A stretch of 64,000 nt of DNA from Afipia massiliensis. Lineage in GTDB: Bacteria > Pseudomonadota > Alphaproteobacteria > Rhizobiales > Xanthobacteraceae. The notes below the pieces were generated by a model. The model did no database searches. It was not told where the DNA came from and was given only the letters and a program-made list of their open reading frames with translations. Each line of letters begins with the position of its first letter. Within the stretch, counting starts at the first letter, position 1. The position numbers and the translations under genes are program-made. The stretch covers positions 3,473,501 to 3,537,500 of the forward strand of contig NZ_LBIA02000001.1 in assembly GCF_001006325.2 (NCBI RefSeq). Reading direction: 5' to 3'. Of this stretch, positions 9,357-18,391 are shown piece after piece.

Positions 9357-10457
9357 ATGACGACTATCGCGATCGACCCAGAGAAGAGGGCCGCAGGCAT
9401 GCGGAGCGTCCGCGCGTGGCTGATCGTTGTCGCCGCTCTCGTTGTCTGCACGCTGATGGTCGGCGGCGCAACACGGCTGACGGAGTCCGGCCTGTCGATC
9501 GTCGAATGGAAGCCGGTTACCGGCACCATTCCGCCGCTGACGGACGCCGAATGGAGCAGGCAGTTCGAGGCCTACAAGACCATTCCGCAGTATCGGGAAA
9601 TGAATCGCGGAATGAGCCTTGCCGAGTTCAAGACCATCTTCTGGTGGGAGTGGGCCCATCGGCTGCTGGGTCGGCTGATCGGCGCAGTGTTCCTGCTGCC
9701 GTTTCTCTGGTTTCTGTGGCGCGGATTTTTGTCACCCGGACTGAAGCGCAGATTGTGGATCATCTTCGTCCTTGGCGGCACGCAGGGTGCAGTCGGCTGG
9801 TGGATGGTGACGTCGGGTCTTTCCGGACGTGTCTCCGTGTCGCAGTATCGGCTTGCCATCCATTTCATGCTGGCTCTCTTTATCTTCTCCGCGATCGTGT
9901 GGACGTTGCGCCAGTTGCAAGCTCGCCCGCCGTCGGTTGCGCCAATGCGGGTGAAAGTCACTGGCAGGGTCTTGCTGGCGCTGCTGTTCCTGCAGTTCTA
10001 TTTCGGCGCGCTTGTTGCCGGGCTGCGCGCAGGCCGTGTGTTCAATACATGGCCGCTGATCGACGGTGCGTTTATCCCCTCGGCCGCGCGGTTGTTCTTC
10101 GAGCAGCCGTGGTGGCGGAATTTCTTCGATAATACGCTGACGGTTCAATTCACTCATCGCATGATCGCCTATGCGCTCGTTGCTCTGGCAATCGCCCACG
10201 CGATTGATGCGATCCGTTCCCGGACAAGTCCCGCTGTTATCTCGGGCGCGCTCTGGATTATGGCGACGATGATTTTTCAGGCCGTCGTTGGCATCCTGAC
10301 GCTGCTCAATCAGGTCCCGATCGATCTGGGATTGGCCCATCAGGCCGTCGCGATCGTGGTTCTCACGCTCGCGCTGTTCCACGTCGAGCGGCTGGGCGGG
10401 GCGCTGCCGGACAGGACGCCTGCCAAGCTTCGCCTTGTCACCGGCGACGGCGGCTGA
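9357..10457 (+). CDS. ctaA: Heme A synthase (COX15/CtaA)
   Basis: 366 residues with eight predicted membrane spans. [58 protein letters not shown] and [13 protein letters not shown] contain the paired heme-ligand His residues and signature motifs of the type-2 CtaA/Cox15 proteins of alphaproteobacteria. The enzyme oxidises the C8 methyl of heme O to a formyl group, giving heme A for aa3-type cytochrome oxidase, in the inner membrane. It stands alone, as is common in this group, with the iron permease gene next downstream. Confidence 0.96.
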   Translation: MTTIAIDPEKRAAGMRSVRAWLIVVAALVVCTLMVGGATRLTESGLSIVEWKPVTGTIPPLTDAEWSRQFEAYKTIPQYREMNRGMSLAEFKTIFWWEWAHRLLGRLIGAVFLLPFLWFLWRGFLSPGLKRRLWIIFVLGGTQGAVGWWMVTSGLSGRVSVSQYRLAIHFMLALFIFSAIVWTLRQLQARPPSVAPMRVKVTGRVLLALLFLQFYFGALVAGLRAGRVFNTWPLIDGAFIPSAARLFFEQPWWRNFFDNTLTVQFTHRMIAYALVALAIAHAIDAIRSRTSPAVISGALWIMATMIFQAVVGILTLLNQVPIDLGLAHQAVAIVVLTLALFHVERLGGALPDRTPAKLRLVTGDGG

Positions 10458-10473
10458 ATCGAACTATTCTAAA
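10457..10473. promoter_or_regulatory. Possible Irr-type iron control element (half site)
   Basis: The 17-mer beginning AATCGAA and ending TTCTAAA has one perfect half and one degenerate half of the TTTAGAA-N3-TTCTAAA pattern bound by Irr in Rhizobiales. It overlaps the ctaA stop codon and lies about 145 nt upstream of the FTR1 permease. Assignment is tentative. Confidence 0.25.
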
Positions 10474-10615
10474 ATTGCGAAAATGCCAGAAACCATGGAT
10501 TACGAGGCATTTCCCTGATTCCTGACTCCGGTCACGATTTGGTGCGGCTCAAGCGGTCTTTAACTTCAATTTTCACCGCGATAGAACGAGCCACCACAAG
10601 GGTCGAAGGTCTTTC

Positions 10616-11428
10616 ATGTCCAACGCATTCGTTCAGGCTGCCGTCATTCTGCTGCGTGAGGGACTCGAGGCCATGCTCGTGATCGCAGCGCTCGCGGGTT
10701 ATCTCAGAAAAGTCGGTGGCGCTCATCGCGTAACCGCGCTTTATACCGGTGCGCTCGTGGCTGTTGGCGCCAGCTTCATTGCCGCGTGGCTGTTCGCAGT
10801 CCTCAACTCCGGCGATCACAACGATATCCTCGAGGGAGTCGTGATCCTTTTTGCTGCGGCGTTGATGCTCTACGTCAGCGGCTGGCTGATGGTGAAGCAG
10901 GACCCGCGCGGCTGGCAGGATTACCTTGCCACCAAGGCGGACAACGCGCTCTCTCAGGACACAGCGTGGGCCGTCGGCGCGCTCGCATTCTTTGCCGTGT
11001 TTCGCGAAGGCGCCGAGACGGTGCTTTTCATCAATGCGCTGGCGGTGACAGAAGGCGGCTGGAGCGCCGGATTGTTCGCAGGTCTGGGAGTTGCAACCGT
11101 TGCCCTTGCGGTTTTGTTCTACTTTATCAACCTGATCGCGCGAAAGATTCCACTTCGCCCGTTGTTTGTCGTGACGTCGGCGTTTCTGTTCGCGATGGGC
11201 ATCAAGTTCATTGGCGAGGCCATTCAGGAATTCCAGGAACAGAGCCTTGTGACCGTCACCGAATTGAAACATTTCGGCTGGCTCCAGTCCCTCGGGCTCA
11301 ATGCCACTCTTGAAGCCGTGTCGATACAGCTTCTCGTTATTCTTTTCGCGCTGGCGACATTCTCGATTGTTCAGCGTAACGCTCGGCTGACCCGCGAGGA
11401 CAAGGCTAAAGCCACCGCGAAGACCTGA
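10616..11428 (+). CDS. FTR1 family high-affinity iron permease
   Basis: 270 residues with seven predicted spans. The two REGxE motifs that define FTR1/EfeU permeases are present: LREGLEAMLVIAAL near residue 11 and FREGAETVLFINAL near residue 130. The protein moves iron across the inner membrane. No EfeO- or EfeB-like partner is next to it. A strong hairpin terminator follows at 11461. Regulation by iron is likely; see the weak Irr-like element upstream. Confidence 0.92.
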   Translation: MSNAFVQAAVILLREGLEAMLVIAALAGYLRKVGGAHRVTALYTGALVAVGASFIAAWLFAVLNSGDHNDILEGVVILFAAALMLYVSGWLMVKQDPRGWQDYLATKADNALSQDTAWAVGALAFFAVFREGAETVLFINALAVTEGGWSAGLFAGLGVATVALAVLFYFINLIARKIPLRPLFVVTSAFLFAMGIKFIGEAIQEFQEQSLVTVTELKHFGWLQSLGLNATLEAVSIQLLVILFALATFSIVQRNARLTREDKAKATAKT

Positions 11429-11460
11429 TTTTCAGAAATCCCTTTTGCTCTCTTCAATTG

Positions 11461-11494
11461 AAAAACGCGGCGCCATGCCCGGCGCCGCGTTTTG
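11461..11494. terminator. Bidirectional hairpin terminator between FTR1 and metY
   Basis: A perfect 13-bp stem (AAAACGCGGCGCC paired with its complement, 11462-11474 and 11481-11493) with a 6-nt loop has A-tract and T-tract flanks, so it can end transcription from both convergent genes. Confidence 0.9.
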
Positions 11495-11518
11495 CATTAT
11501 GGGCCTGCGTGAGGCTGG

Positions 11519-12799
11519 TTAAGCCTTCAGGGCCTGATCGAGATCCGCAATCAGATCTTCCTTGTCTTCGAGGCCGACCGACAAACGCACCACGTCGACA
11601 CCGGCGCCGGCCTGCGCCTTTTGCGCGTCGTTGAGCTGGCTGTGTGTGGTCGAGGCCGGGTGGATGATCAGCGAGCGTGTGTCGCCGACATTGGCCAGAT
11701 GCGAGAACAGTTTTACGTTCGAAACGAGGCTGATCCCCGCGTCGTACCCGCCTTTCAGGCCGAACGTGAACACCGCGCCCGCGCCCTTCGGCGAATATTT
11801 GCGGGCGAGGTTGTGATAGCGGTCGCCGGGCAGTCCTGCGTAATTCACCCACGCCACGGCAGGATGTGTGGACAGCCACTCCGCGACCGCTTTGGCATTG
11901 TCGGAGTGCCTTTGCACGCGAAGACCCAGCGTTTCGATGCCGGTGAGGATCAGGAAGGCGTTGAAGGGCGACAGCGCGGGACCGAGATCACGCAGGCCGA
12001 GAACGCGCGCGGCGATCGCGAAGGCGAAGTTGCCGAACGTCTCCTGCAGCTTGATGCCGTGATATTCGGGACGCGGCTCGCTGAGGGCCGGATAGCGGCC
12101 GTCACGTGACCAGTCGAACGTGCCCGCATCGACAATGATGCCGCCGATGGAGTTGCCGTGGCCGCCAAGGAACTTCGTCAGCGAGTGAACGACGATGTCG
12201 GCGCCATGATCAATCGGCTTGATGAGGTAGGGAGAGGCGAGTGTGTTGTCGACGATCAGCGGCACGCCGGCCTTGCGTGCGATGGCCGCGATGGCCTCGA
12301 TATCAGTCACTGTGCCGCCGGGATTGGCGATGGACTCGATGAAAATCGCTTTCGTCTTGGGCGTCAGCGCCTTCTCGAAAGTTGAAACATCGTCGGTATC
12401 GGCCCAGACCACGTTCCAGCCGAAGCTCTTGAAGGCGTGGCTGAACTGGTTGATCGAACCGCCATAAAGCCTGCGGGCCGCAATGAATTCGTCGCCTGGC
12501 TGCAGCAAGGTCTGGAATACGACCACCTGCGCCGCATGCCCCGACGCGACCGCAACCGCAGCCGTGCCGCCTTCAAGCGCGGCGACGCGCTCTTCGAGGA
12601 CGGCATTGGTCGGGTTGCCGATGCGGGTGTAGATGTTGCCAAACGACTGCAACCCGAACAGCGATGCTGCGTGGTCGGCGTCGTTGAACACAAAAGATGT
12701 GGTCTGGTAGATGGGCGTTGCCCGCGCGCCAGTGGTGGGGTCCGGCTGCGCGCCAGCGTGAATGGAGAGCGTGGAGAAGCCCGGCAATCTTTCCGTCAT
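11519..12799 (-). CDS. metY: O-acetylhomoserine sulfhydrylase / aminocarboxypropyltransferase
   Basis: 426 residues, a PLP-dependent Cys/Met metabolism enzyme. The N-terminus GFSTLSIHAGAQPDPTTGARATPIYQ and PLP lysine motif VVHSLTKFLGGHG (Lys near residue 210) fit the O-acetylhomoserine (thiol)-lyase group; the family length is about 430. It makes homocysteine from O-acetylhomoserine and sulfide, the direct sulfhydrylation route to methionine. AGAAGGA lies about 6 nt before the ATG. I looked for a SAM-II riboswitch in the 150 nt upstream and did not find one. A split between MetY and MetZ specificity cannot be settled by eye. Confidence 0.92.
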   Translation of the reverse strand: MTERLPGFSTLSIHAGAQPDPTTGARATPIYQTTSFVFNDADHAASLFGLQSFGNIYTRIGNPTNAVLEERVAALEGGTAAVAVASGHAAQVVVFQTLLQPGDEFIAARRLYGGSINQFSHAFKSFGWNVVWADTDDVSTFEKALTPKTKAIFIESIANPGGTVTDIEAIAAIARKAGVPLIVDNTLASPYLIKPIDHGADIVVHSLTKFLGGHGNSIGGIIVDAGTFDWSRDGRYPALSEPRPEYHGIKLQETFGNFAFAIAARVLGLRDLGPALSPFNAFLILTGIETLGLRVQRHSDNAKAVAEWLSTHPAVAWVNYAGLPGDRYHNLARKYSPKGAGAVFTFGLKGGYDAGISLVSNVKLFSHLANVGDTRSLIIHPASTTHSQLNDAQKAQAGAGVDVVRLSVGLEDKEDLIADLDQALKA

Positions 12800-12956
12800 G
12801 AGGTGTCCTTCTGAGCGCCGCGAATGGGCGTTGAGATAAATATGCTGCGGGTGGACGCGTCCGCCGTCAAGCCGTCAGCGGCGATCGGCCTCAACTGACA
12901 ATGAACCTGAAGCTTTCGCAGTTACCCTGAAATGAACGTGCTGCGCCGCGCCGGAT

Positions 12957-13541
12957 TTAGGGCAGGTCGTTCTTGTCCTTGGCGGCGCGGTCGGCCGCTG
13001 TTGTCGCTCCGCCGCTCACGCTGCTGCGGTTGAGTGACAGCCGCATGTTGCTGGTGGGAATCGGAGCGCGCTTGGAACTGATGGTGCGCGAGTTGACGCC
13101 CAGCCACTGGATTTCCGATGTGAGGCGCGCGTACTCGATTTTCGGGCAGCGGTTCATCACCACCTTGACACCTGCGGCCTCCGCCTTCGCCGCTGCGACG
13201 TCGTTGCGAACGCCGAGCTGCATCCAGATCACCTTCGGCAACACCGGCAACGCCAGGGCCTCATCGACGACTGCCGCGGCGGCATCCGAATTGCGGAATA
13301 CATCGACCATGTCGACGGGGCGGCCGATGTCCTTCAGCGATCCGACGAACGGTTTCCCGACAAGGCTCTTGCCGACCTGACCCGGATTGATCGGGATCAT
13401 ATCGTAACCGCGTTCGACCAGATACTTGAAGGCAAAATAGCTCGGCCGCACATTGACCGGCGAAGCGCCGACCATGGCGATCGACTTCGCGCTGGTCAGG
13501 ATCGAGCGAATGTAATTGTCGTCGTAAGCGTCGTGGTTCAC
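12957..13541 (-). CDS. CoA-binding (YccU-like) Rossmann protein
   Basis: 194 residues. SAKSIAMVGASPVNVRPSYFAFKYL, YDMIPINPGQVG and VDMVDVFRNSDAAAAVVDEAL are the CoA_binding domain pattern found in YccU-type proteins and in succinyl-CoA ligase alpha subunits. LPKVIWMQLGVRNDVAAAKAEAAG and VVMNRCPKIEY complete the fold. The start is read as GTG at 13541. The biochemical role is unknown. The C-terminal 50 residues are Ser/Arg-rich and probably disordered. Confidence 0.85.
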   Translation of the reverse strand: MNHDAYDDNYIRSILTSAKSIAMVGASPVNVRPSYFAFKYLVERGYDMIPINPGQVGKSLVGKPFVGSLKDIGRPVDMVDVFRNSDAAAAVVDEALALPVLPKVIWMQLGVRNDVAAAKAEAAGVKVVMNRCPKIEYARLTSEIQWLGVNSRTISSKRAPIPTSNMRLSLNRSSVSGGATTAADRAAKDKNDLP

Positions 13542-13563
13542 TTTACATCCATCAAATGTTCAT

Positions 13564-13645
13564 CGTCATTGCGAGCGCAAGCGAAGCAATCCAGAGCAAC
13601 AAGAAAGAACTGGATTGCTTCGTCGCTTTGCTCCTCGCAATGACG
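13564..13645. repeat. Intergenic palindrome, family A copy 1
   Basis: CGTCATTGCGAG at one end faces CTCGCAATGACG at the other. Inner arms GAAGCAATCCAG and CTGGATTGCTTC flank a short spacer. A near-identical element lies at 18301-18381 and a half copy at 21427-21456. This fits the short dispersed palindromes of Bradyrhizobium-type genomes. It sits between two reverse-strand genes and could act as a hairpin terminator or mRNA stabiliser. Confidence 0.9.
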
Positions 13646-13655
13646 AGCGCAAAAT

Positions 13656-14480
13656 CTACCGGTCTTCCCACTTCGGATCGCGTTTTTCGATGAAAGCACC
13701 GATGCCTTCCTGTGCATCGCGCGCCATCATGTTCTCGGCCATTACCTGTGAGGCGTAGGTATAGGCGTCCGCAAGGTTCATGTCAGCCTGCCGGTAGAAC
13801 GCTTCCTTGCCGACCTTCAGTGTGTAGGCCGATTTCACCGCGATCCTGTTGGCCAGATCGATTGCGGCATCGCGCTCGGAGCCCGCCGGCACCACGCTGT
13901 TGACCAGTCCAAGTTCGAGCGCGCGCTGTGCGGAGACATGCTCACCGGTAAGGAGCATGTGCATGGCGTGCTTGCGTGGCACATTGCGTGACAAGGCAAC
14001 CATCGGCGTCGAACAGAACAGGCCGATATCGATGCCGGGCGTACCAAACGTGGCCTGCTCGGATGCAACTGCCAGATCGCAGGTCGCCACCAGTTGGCAG
14101 CCCGCCGCTGTCGCGACGCCTTGTACAGCGGCAACTACAGGCTTGGGCAAGCGAACGATGGCCTGCATCATGTCGCTGCATGATTTCATCATGTGCGAAA
14201 AATACGCTCTGCCTTTGTCCGCGTCGCTGCGGCGAGCCGTGAGTTCCTTGAGGTCGTGACCGGACGAATAGGCCGGCCCCTTTGCGGCGATGACGACCGC
14301 GCGAATGCTTTTGTCGTCGCGAGTGGCATCGATGGCTTCGTGGAGCGCCGCGATCATCGCTTCTGACAATGCGTTGCGCGTTTTGGGTGAATCGAGCGTG
14401 AGCACGGCAATGCTGCCGATGGTCTCGCGCACAAGCGGCGAGGGTGGCTGCGATTGAGCACGTGATGTTTGCGCTGTCAT
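13656..14480 (-). CDS. Enoyl-CoA hydratase/isomerase family protein, ECHDC3-like
   Basis: 274 residues from ATG 14480. The crotonase fold is clear: LTLDSPKTRNALSEAMI, GPAYSSGHDLKEL, VQGVATAAGCQLVATCDLAVAS, TFGTPGIDIGLFCSTPMVALS and GEHVSAQRALELGLV. The string around GLFCSTP is typical of the ECHDC3-like branch. The two catalytic Glu of classical hydratase are replaced (GCQL instead of GCEL; PGIDIG instead of PE-type), so ordinary hydration of enoyl-CoA is doubtful. Another acyl-CoA reaction is possible. The longer frame from 14564 is not needed. Confidence 0.87.
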   Translation of the reverse strand: MTAQTSRAQSQPPSPLVRETIGSIAVLTLDSPKTRNALSEAMIAALHEAIDATRDDKSIRAVVIAAKGPAYSSGHDLKELTARRSDADKGRAYFSHMMKSCSDMMQAIVRLPKPVVAAVQGVATAAGCQLVATCDLAVASEQATFGTPGIDIGLFCSTPMVALSRNVPRKHAMHMLLTGEHVSAQRALELGLVNSVVPAGSERDAAIDLANRIAVKSAYTLKVGKEAFYRQADMNLADAYTYASQVMAENMMARDAQEGIGAFIEKRDPKWEDR

Positions 14481-14593
14481 GGTCTTTAGACTCAGATTCC
14501 AGGTTCGCTTTTTAGGTTCCGTCAGGCTCGCTATCGTGCTCACCCTAAGATACAAAACCGTCACATACGAGAGCAGTGCAGGACATACGTTCC

Positions 14594-15022
14594 ATGAACA
14601 AGCCGAAGATGACCGTGGCAGAACTCGAAGCGTTTCTCCACAAGGAGTTTCCGCAGGCTTTCGCCAGTGGCGAAATCCTGATCGAGAGCGCTGACGGCGC
14701 GACCTGCCTGCTGCGGCAGCCCTACAGCGAGCGGATGCTTCGTCCGGGCGGCACGGTCTCTGGTCCTACGCTGATGGCGCTGGCTGACTTCGCAATGTAC
14801 GTCGTACTGCTCTCGGCGATTGGCCCTGTTGGGCTCGCGGTGACCACCAGCCTCAACATCAATTTCCTGCGCAAGGGGCAGCCCGGTCAGGACGTGCTGG
14901 CGGCCGCCAAGCTGATGAAGCTCGGCAAGCGCCTCGCTGTCGGGGAAGTGAGCCTGTTATCAGGGACTTCGCCCGATCCGATCGCACATGTGACCTCTAC
15001 ATATTCCATTCCGAATACTTAG
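14594..15022 (+). CDS. PaaI-family hotdog thioesterase
   Basis: 142 residues from ATG 14594; a GTG at 14576 is in frame. The hotdog signature is visible: LRPGGTVSGPTLMALADFAMYVVLLSAIG, then VTTSLNINFLRKGQPGQDVLAAAKL and GKRLAVGEVSLL. PaaI-type proteins hydrolyse acyl-CoA or aryl-CoA thioesters. It is divergent from the ECHDC3-like gene, with 113 nt between starts, which suggests linked acyl-CoA metabolism. The substrate is unknown. Confidence 0.88.
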   Translation: MNKPKMTVAELEAFLHKEFPQAFASGEILIESADGATCLLRQPYSERMLRPGGTVSGPTLMALADFAMYVVLLSAIGPVGLAVTTSLNINFLRKGQPGQDVLAAAKLMKLGKRLAVGEVSLLSGTSPDPIAHVTSTYSIPNT

Positions 15023-15094
15023 TGATTTTAATGGTATTATTGCACCATATTTATAAGCCAATGTTTTTACTGCATAATTTTCCACTAAATGACA

Positions 15095-15123
15095 TTGACG
15101 CGCGCGGGCGGGTTATCTAGAAA
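15095..15123 (+). promoter_or_regulatory. Candidate promoter of rplM-rpsI
   Basis: TTGACG at 15095-15100 is followed at 17-nt spacing by TAGAAA (15118-15123), inside an AT-rich leader that switches to GC-rich sequence. The -35 box is good but the -10 box is poor, so this is only a candidate. Confidence 0.35.
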
Positions 15124-15173
15124 CGCGCCAGTTTGGCGATTGCGCCGAACGTACAATTTCACGGATCCCTCAC

Positions 15174-15638
15174 ATGAAGACGTTTTCGGCAAAACCAGCC
15201 GAGGTCACCAAGAAGTGGGTGCTGATCGACGCCAAGGGTTTGGTCGTTGGTCGCCTCGCGACGTTGGTTGCCATGCGTTTGCGCGGCAAGCACCTCCCGA
15301 CCTACACCCCCCACGTCGATTGCGGTGACAACGTCATCATCATCAACGCGGCTCACGTCGTCCTCACCGGACGCAAGCGTGAGAACAAGGTTTACTACAA
15401 CCACACCGGGTTCATCGGCGGCATCAAGGAGCGCACCGCAAAGTCGATCCTCGAAGGTCGCTTCCCTGAGCGTGTCGTCGAGAAGGCCATTGAGCGCATG
15501 ATCCCGCGCGGCCCACTTGGTCGCGTGCAGATGGGCAACCTGCGCGTTTACGGCGGTGCTGAACATCCGCATGAGGCGCAGCAGCCGGAAACGTTGGACA
15601 TCGCATCGATGAATCGCAAGAACATGAGGGCCGCATAA
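15174..15638 (+). CDS. rplM: 50S ribosomal protein L13
   Basis: 154 residues, the expected length for L13. Diagnostic stretches are [55 protein letters not shown] and [20 protein letters not shown]. It assembles early into the large subunit. Its TAA stop overlaps the ATG of rpsI by one base, the classic L13-S9 operon arrangement. Confidence 0.98.
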   Translation: MKTFSAKPAEVTKKWVLIDAKGLVVGRLATLVAMRLRGKHLPTYTPHVDCGDNVIIINAAHVVLTGRKRENKVYYNHTGFIGGIKERTAKSILEGRFPERVVEKAIERMIPRGPLGRVQMGNLRVYGGAEHPHEAQQPETLDIASMNRKNMRAA

Positions 15639-16114
15639 TGTCCGATACCATGCAGTCTCTCGATCAGCTGTCCGCGTTGAAGACCGCGGCGCCAGATGCT
15701 CCGAAGTACGAAAAGAAGGTCGACAAGCAGGGCCGCGCCTATGCCACCGGCAAGCGCAAGGACGCCGTTGCACGCGTCTGGATCAAGCCAGGCTCCGGCA
15801 AGATCGTCGTCAACACTCGCGAGGTCGAGGTTTACTTCGCTCGTCCGGTGCTGCGCATGATGATTCAGCAGCCGATCGTCGCCGCTGCCCGTCAGGACCA
15901 ATACGACGTGATCTGCACCGTCGCTGGTGGCGGTCTGTCGGGTCAGGCTGGTGCCGTGCGTCACGGTATCTCCAAGGCTCTGACCAACTTCGAGCCGGAT
16001 CTGCGCGGCGTCCTCAAGAAGGGCGGCTTCCTGACCCGCGACTCGCGCGTCGTCGAACGTAAGAAGTACGGCAAGGCAAAGGCCCGCCGGTCCTTCCAGT
16101 TCTCGAAGCGCTAA
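15638..16114 (+). CDS. rpsI: 30S ribosomal protein S9
   Basis: 158 residues with the alphaproteobacterial N-terminal extension of about 30 residues. The core shows [44 protein letters not shown] and the invariant basic tail [18 protein letters not shown], whose last Arg contacts P-site tRNA. It is translationally coupled to rplM. A strong intrinsic terminator follows. Confidence 0.98.
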   Translation: MSDTMQSLDQLSALKTAAPDAPKYEKKVDKQGRAYATGKRKDAVARVWIKPGSGKIVVNTREVEVYFARPVLRMMIQQPIVAAARQDQYDVICTVAGGGLSGQAGAVRHGISKALTNFEPDLRGVLKKGGFLTRDSRVVERKKYGKAKARRSFQFSKR

Positions 16115-16147
16115 TCGTTTCGTTCAAATTTTCCGCAATCGCGGGAC

Positions 16148-16175
16148 AAAAAGGGCGCCTTCGGGCGCCCTTTTT
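16148..16175 (+). terminator. Rho-independent terminator of rplM-rpsI
   Basis: A 12-bp stem AAAAAGGGCGCC / GGCGCCCTTTTT closes on a TTCG tetraloop and ends in a T tract, 34 nt after the rpsI stop. Confidence 0.95.
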
Positions 16176-16320
16176 GCTGTTCCAGATACAACCGAATTGC
16201 AGCGATTTTTCCCGAAAATTTTGTGACCGCCGCAAACGGAGTGCCAAGACACCGTTGCTAGCCTCCACAATGGCTGAGGGGGCTATTCCGGCTCCGTCTT
16301 ATTTTAGCGCTGCATAGAAA

Positions 16321-17586
16321 ATGCCAGCTGGCACACATTTGTCTTTGGACATTTCGACGCTCTATCTCGTGGCTACGCTGGCGGCGGCGTCGCTTGGCGT
16401 GATGCTGCTGTTCTTCTGGCGTCAGGAGAAGATCGCCGCACTCGGCTGGTGGGGCGCGGCCTATATCCTCGGTGCGGCATCGGTGGCGCTGTGGACGGTG
16501 GGCGGCGCTGAACTTGGCTGGGAGCTTTCGCTCGCGGTTAACGCCGTCGGCTTCATTGCCTGCGGCCTGGTATGGGATGCGGCGCGGGCCTTTCACGGCC
16601 GTCCTGCCAGTTGGATCGGCGTAATCGCCGGACCGGCGCTGTGGATTGCGGCTGTTGTGGCGCTTGATCCAATCGATCCGGAAATCCGGATGATGCTCGG
16701 CGCCGGCATCGTCGCCGTCTATGCCGCGCTGACGGCCGGCGAGTTGTGGCGCGAGCGGCGCAAGAGCCTGCGCGCACGCTGGCCGGCGATCGTCGTTCCA
16801 GTGATGCACGGCGTCGTTCTGATGCTGCCGATCGTTCTGGGCGACATGTTCCGGCCCGGCAGCGCAACGAGCATGGGGCAGGTCTGGGTCGCGGCGTTTG
16901 CTGCTGAACTGGTGCTCTATGCCGTCGGAACGGTGTTCATCATCTTCATGCTGGTTTCTGAGCGCACGGTCAGCGCCCACAAGACCGCGGCCTCGGTCGA
17001 TCCGCTCACGGGCCTGCTGAACCGGCGCGGCTTTGGCGAAGCGACATCGCGCATGATCGAGCGCGAGGCCAAGGCGGGACGTCCCGTGACGGTGATGATC
17101 TTCGATATCGATCACTTCAAGTCGGTCAACGACCGCTTCGGCCATGCCGCAGGCGATGACGTGCTGCAGGTGTTCGCCAACGTCGTCGTCGGATCATTGC
17201 GTATCACCGATCTCGTCGGCCGGGTCGGCGGCGAGGAATTCGCAGCGCTGCTGCCGTGCTCGATCGAGGAAGCGCTGCTCGCGGCGGAGCGGGTGCGCGA
17301 AGCCTTCGAGACTTCAGGTGTGGCAATCGACGATGCGCCGCTGGAAACCACAGTGAGCATCGGTGTTGCTGGCGGTCCCGCAAACACTGAACTTGAAGTG
17401 CTGATGGCCTCGGCCGATACCGCGCTCTATCAGGCCAAGCGCGGCGGCCGCAATCGCGTGGAAGCCGCGATGGAGCAGCCGCTGTCGCTCGAGAACGCCC
17501 GGCGGAATCTCGCGACAAGCGTCGTTCGGCAGCCTGCCGACGGCGAAGTCGGCCACGCAGAGCCCGCGATGGAAATTCGCATCTAA
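16321..17586 (+). CDS. Membrane diguanylate cyclase (GGDEF)
   Basis: 421 residues. The first about 215 residues hold six or seven hydrophobic spans with little loop sequence. The GGDEF domain follows, with DPLTGLLNRRGF, VMIFDIDHFKSVNDRFGH and a GGEEF active site at residues 303-307. An inhibitory I-site (RITD) sits five residues before it. The expected activity is synthesis of cyclic-di-GMP from two GTP, with product inhibition. No EAL domain is present. The signal sensed by the membrane part is unknown. The nearby exopolysaccharide locus is a plausible but unproven target. Confidence 0.94.
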   Translation: MPAGTHLSLDISTLYLVATLAAASLGVMLLFFWRQEKIAALGWWGAAYILGAASVALWTVGGAELGWELSLAVNAVGFIACGLVWDAARAFHGRPASWIGVIAGPALWIAAVVALDPIDPEIRMMLGAGIVAVYAALTAGELWRERRKSLRARWPAIVVPVMHGVVLMLPIVLGDMFRPGSATSMGQVWVAAFAAELVLYAVGTVFIIFMLVSERTVSAHKTAASVDPLTGLLNRRGFGEATSRMIEREAKAGRPVTVMIFDIDHFKSVNDRFGHAAGDDVLQVFANVVVGSLRITDLVGRVGGEEFAALLPCSIEEALLAAERVREAFETSGVAIDDAPLETTVSIGVAGGPANTELEVLMASADTALYQAKRGGRNRVEAAMEQPLSLENARRNLATSVVRQPADGEVGHAEPAMEIRI

Positions 17587-17638
17587 CGTCAGATGTGTTG
17601 CTAACCATCTGTTTACCATGCGCGCCTTACCATGCGGC

Positions 17639-17872
17639 ATGACCATCGCAAGCAGCCACGATTCCCAATCCGATCTCACCGCACTTGAGGCGAGCGCTGC
17701 GTCCGCGCGCGCGGGCTTCGCCTGCATGTTCTCGACGTCCGATGAATACGAGAACGCCCTGATCACCGCGCGCCGCGCCGAGGGCCGCTACGGGTCATCA
17801 TTCGACTGGCAGCCGGTGGTGCTTGGCGGTTGTACATTGGTGCTGCTCGGCGTGCTGGTGACGTTTCTCTGA
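17639..17872 (+). CDS. Small hypothetical protein with C-terminal membrane anchor
   Basis: 77 residues from ATG 17639; an upstream in-frame ATG at 17618 is also possible. It is Ala/Ser-rich, then ENALITARRAEGRYG, ending in one hydrophobic span (PVVLGGCTLVLLGVLVTFL). A hairpin terminator 30 nt after the stop supports a real transcript. I recognise no family. No strong Shine-Dalgarno is seen. Confidence 0.55.
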   Translation: MTIASSHDSQSDLTALEASAASARAGFACMFSTSDEYENALITARRAEGRYGSSFDWQPVVLGGCTLVLLGVLVTFL

Positions 17873-17902
17873 GGGCTGATAGCTTCGCGGTATCGACACG
17901 AC

Positions 17903-17930
17903 AGGGCACCGTTGGTGCCCTTTGTCTTTT
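17903..17930 (+). terminator. Rho-independent terminator
   Basis: AGGGCACC / GGTGCCCT with a GTT loop, followed by TTGTCTTTT. It follows the small tail-anchored ORF and precedes the monooxygenase-fold gene. Confidence 0.85.
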
Positions 17931-17984
17931 CCGGCCGGTGATTTTGCGCTAGAGCCGCTGGGTAACCAGAAAGGGCGGAAGACC

Positions 17985-18281
17985 ATGATCACCGAAATCG
18001 CACAGATCGAAATCAAGCCGGGCAGCGAGAAGGATTTCGAGGCGGCCATCGCCAAGGCGCAGCCGATTTTCCAGCGCTGCAAGGGCTGGAAGAGCTTCGA
18101 ACTGCATCGGTCGATCGAGAAGCCCTCGCGCTATCGGCTTCACATCAAGTGGGAAACCCTCGAAAATCACACGTTGGATTTCCGCGAGTCGGCCAACTTC
18201 ACGGAGTGGCGCGCGCTGGTCGGGCCGCATTTCGCTTCGCCGCCGGACGTCGAGCACACCAACACGGTGACGAGCTTCTAA
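17985..18281 (+). CDS. Antibiotic biosynthesis monooxygenase (ABM)-fold protein
   Basis: 98 residues from ATG 17985, preceded by a GGGCGGAAG ribosome-binding stretch. ITEIAQIEIKPGSEKDFEAAIAKA, GWKSFELHRSIEKPSRYRLHIKWETLENHT and FRESANFTEWRALVGPHFA match the dimeric ferredoxin-like ABM family. Members include quinol monooxygenases and heme-degrading enzymes, but many have unknown substrates. The C-terminal PPDVEHTNTV is typical of the family. Confidence 0.85.
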   Translation: MITEIAQIEIKPGSEKDFEAAIAKAQPIFQRCKGWKSFELHRSIEKPSRYRLHIKWETLENHTLDFRESANFTEWRALVGPHFASPPDVEHTNTVTSF

Positions 18282-18300
18282 TAACGTTCGTCACGCTAAA

Positions 18301-18381
18301 CGTCATTGCGAGGAGCGTCAGCGACGAAGCAATCCAGTCTTCTTTGTTGCTCTGGATTGCTTCGCTTCGCTCGCAATGACG
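18301..18381. repeat. Intergenic palindrome, family A copy 2
   Basis: It starts CGTCATTGCGAGGAGC and ends GCTCGCAATGACG. Inner arms GAAGCAATCCAG and CTGGATTGCTTC match the 13564 copy. It lies between the ABM gene and the convergent AI-2E family gene, where it may serve as a two-way terminator. Confidence 0.9.
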
Positions 18382-18391
18382 ATAGTATTCG

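Noticed and set aside
12800-12956. SAM-II riboswitch before metY
   Set aside because: The leader lacks the conserved pseudoknot core and the GCTAAAAAGC-like stretch expected of SAM-II.
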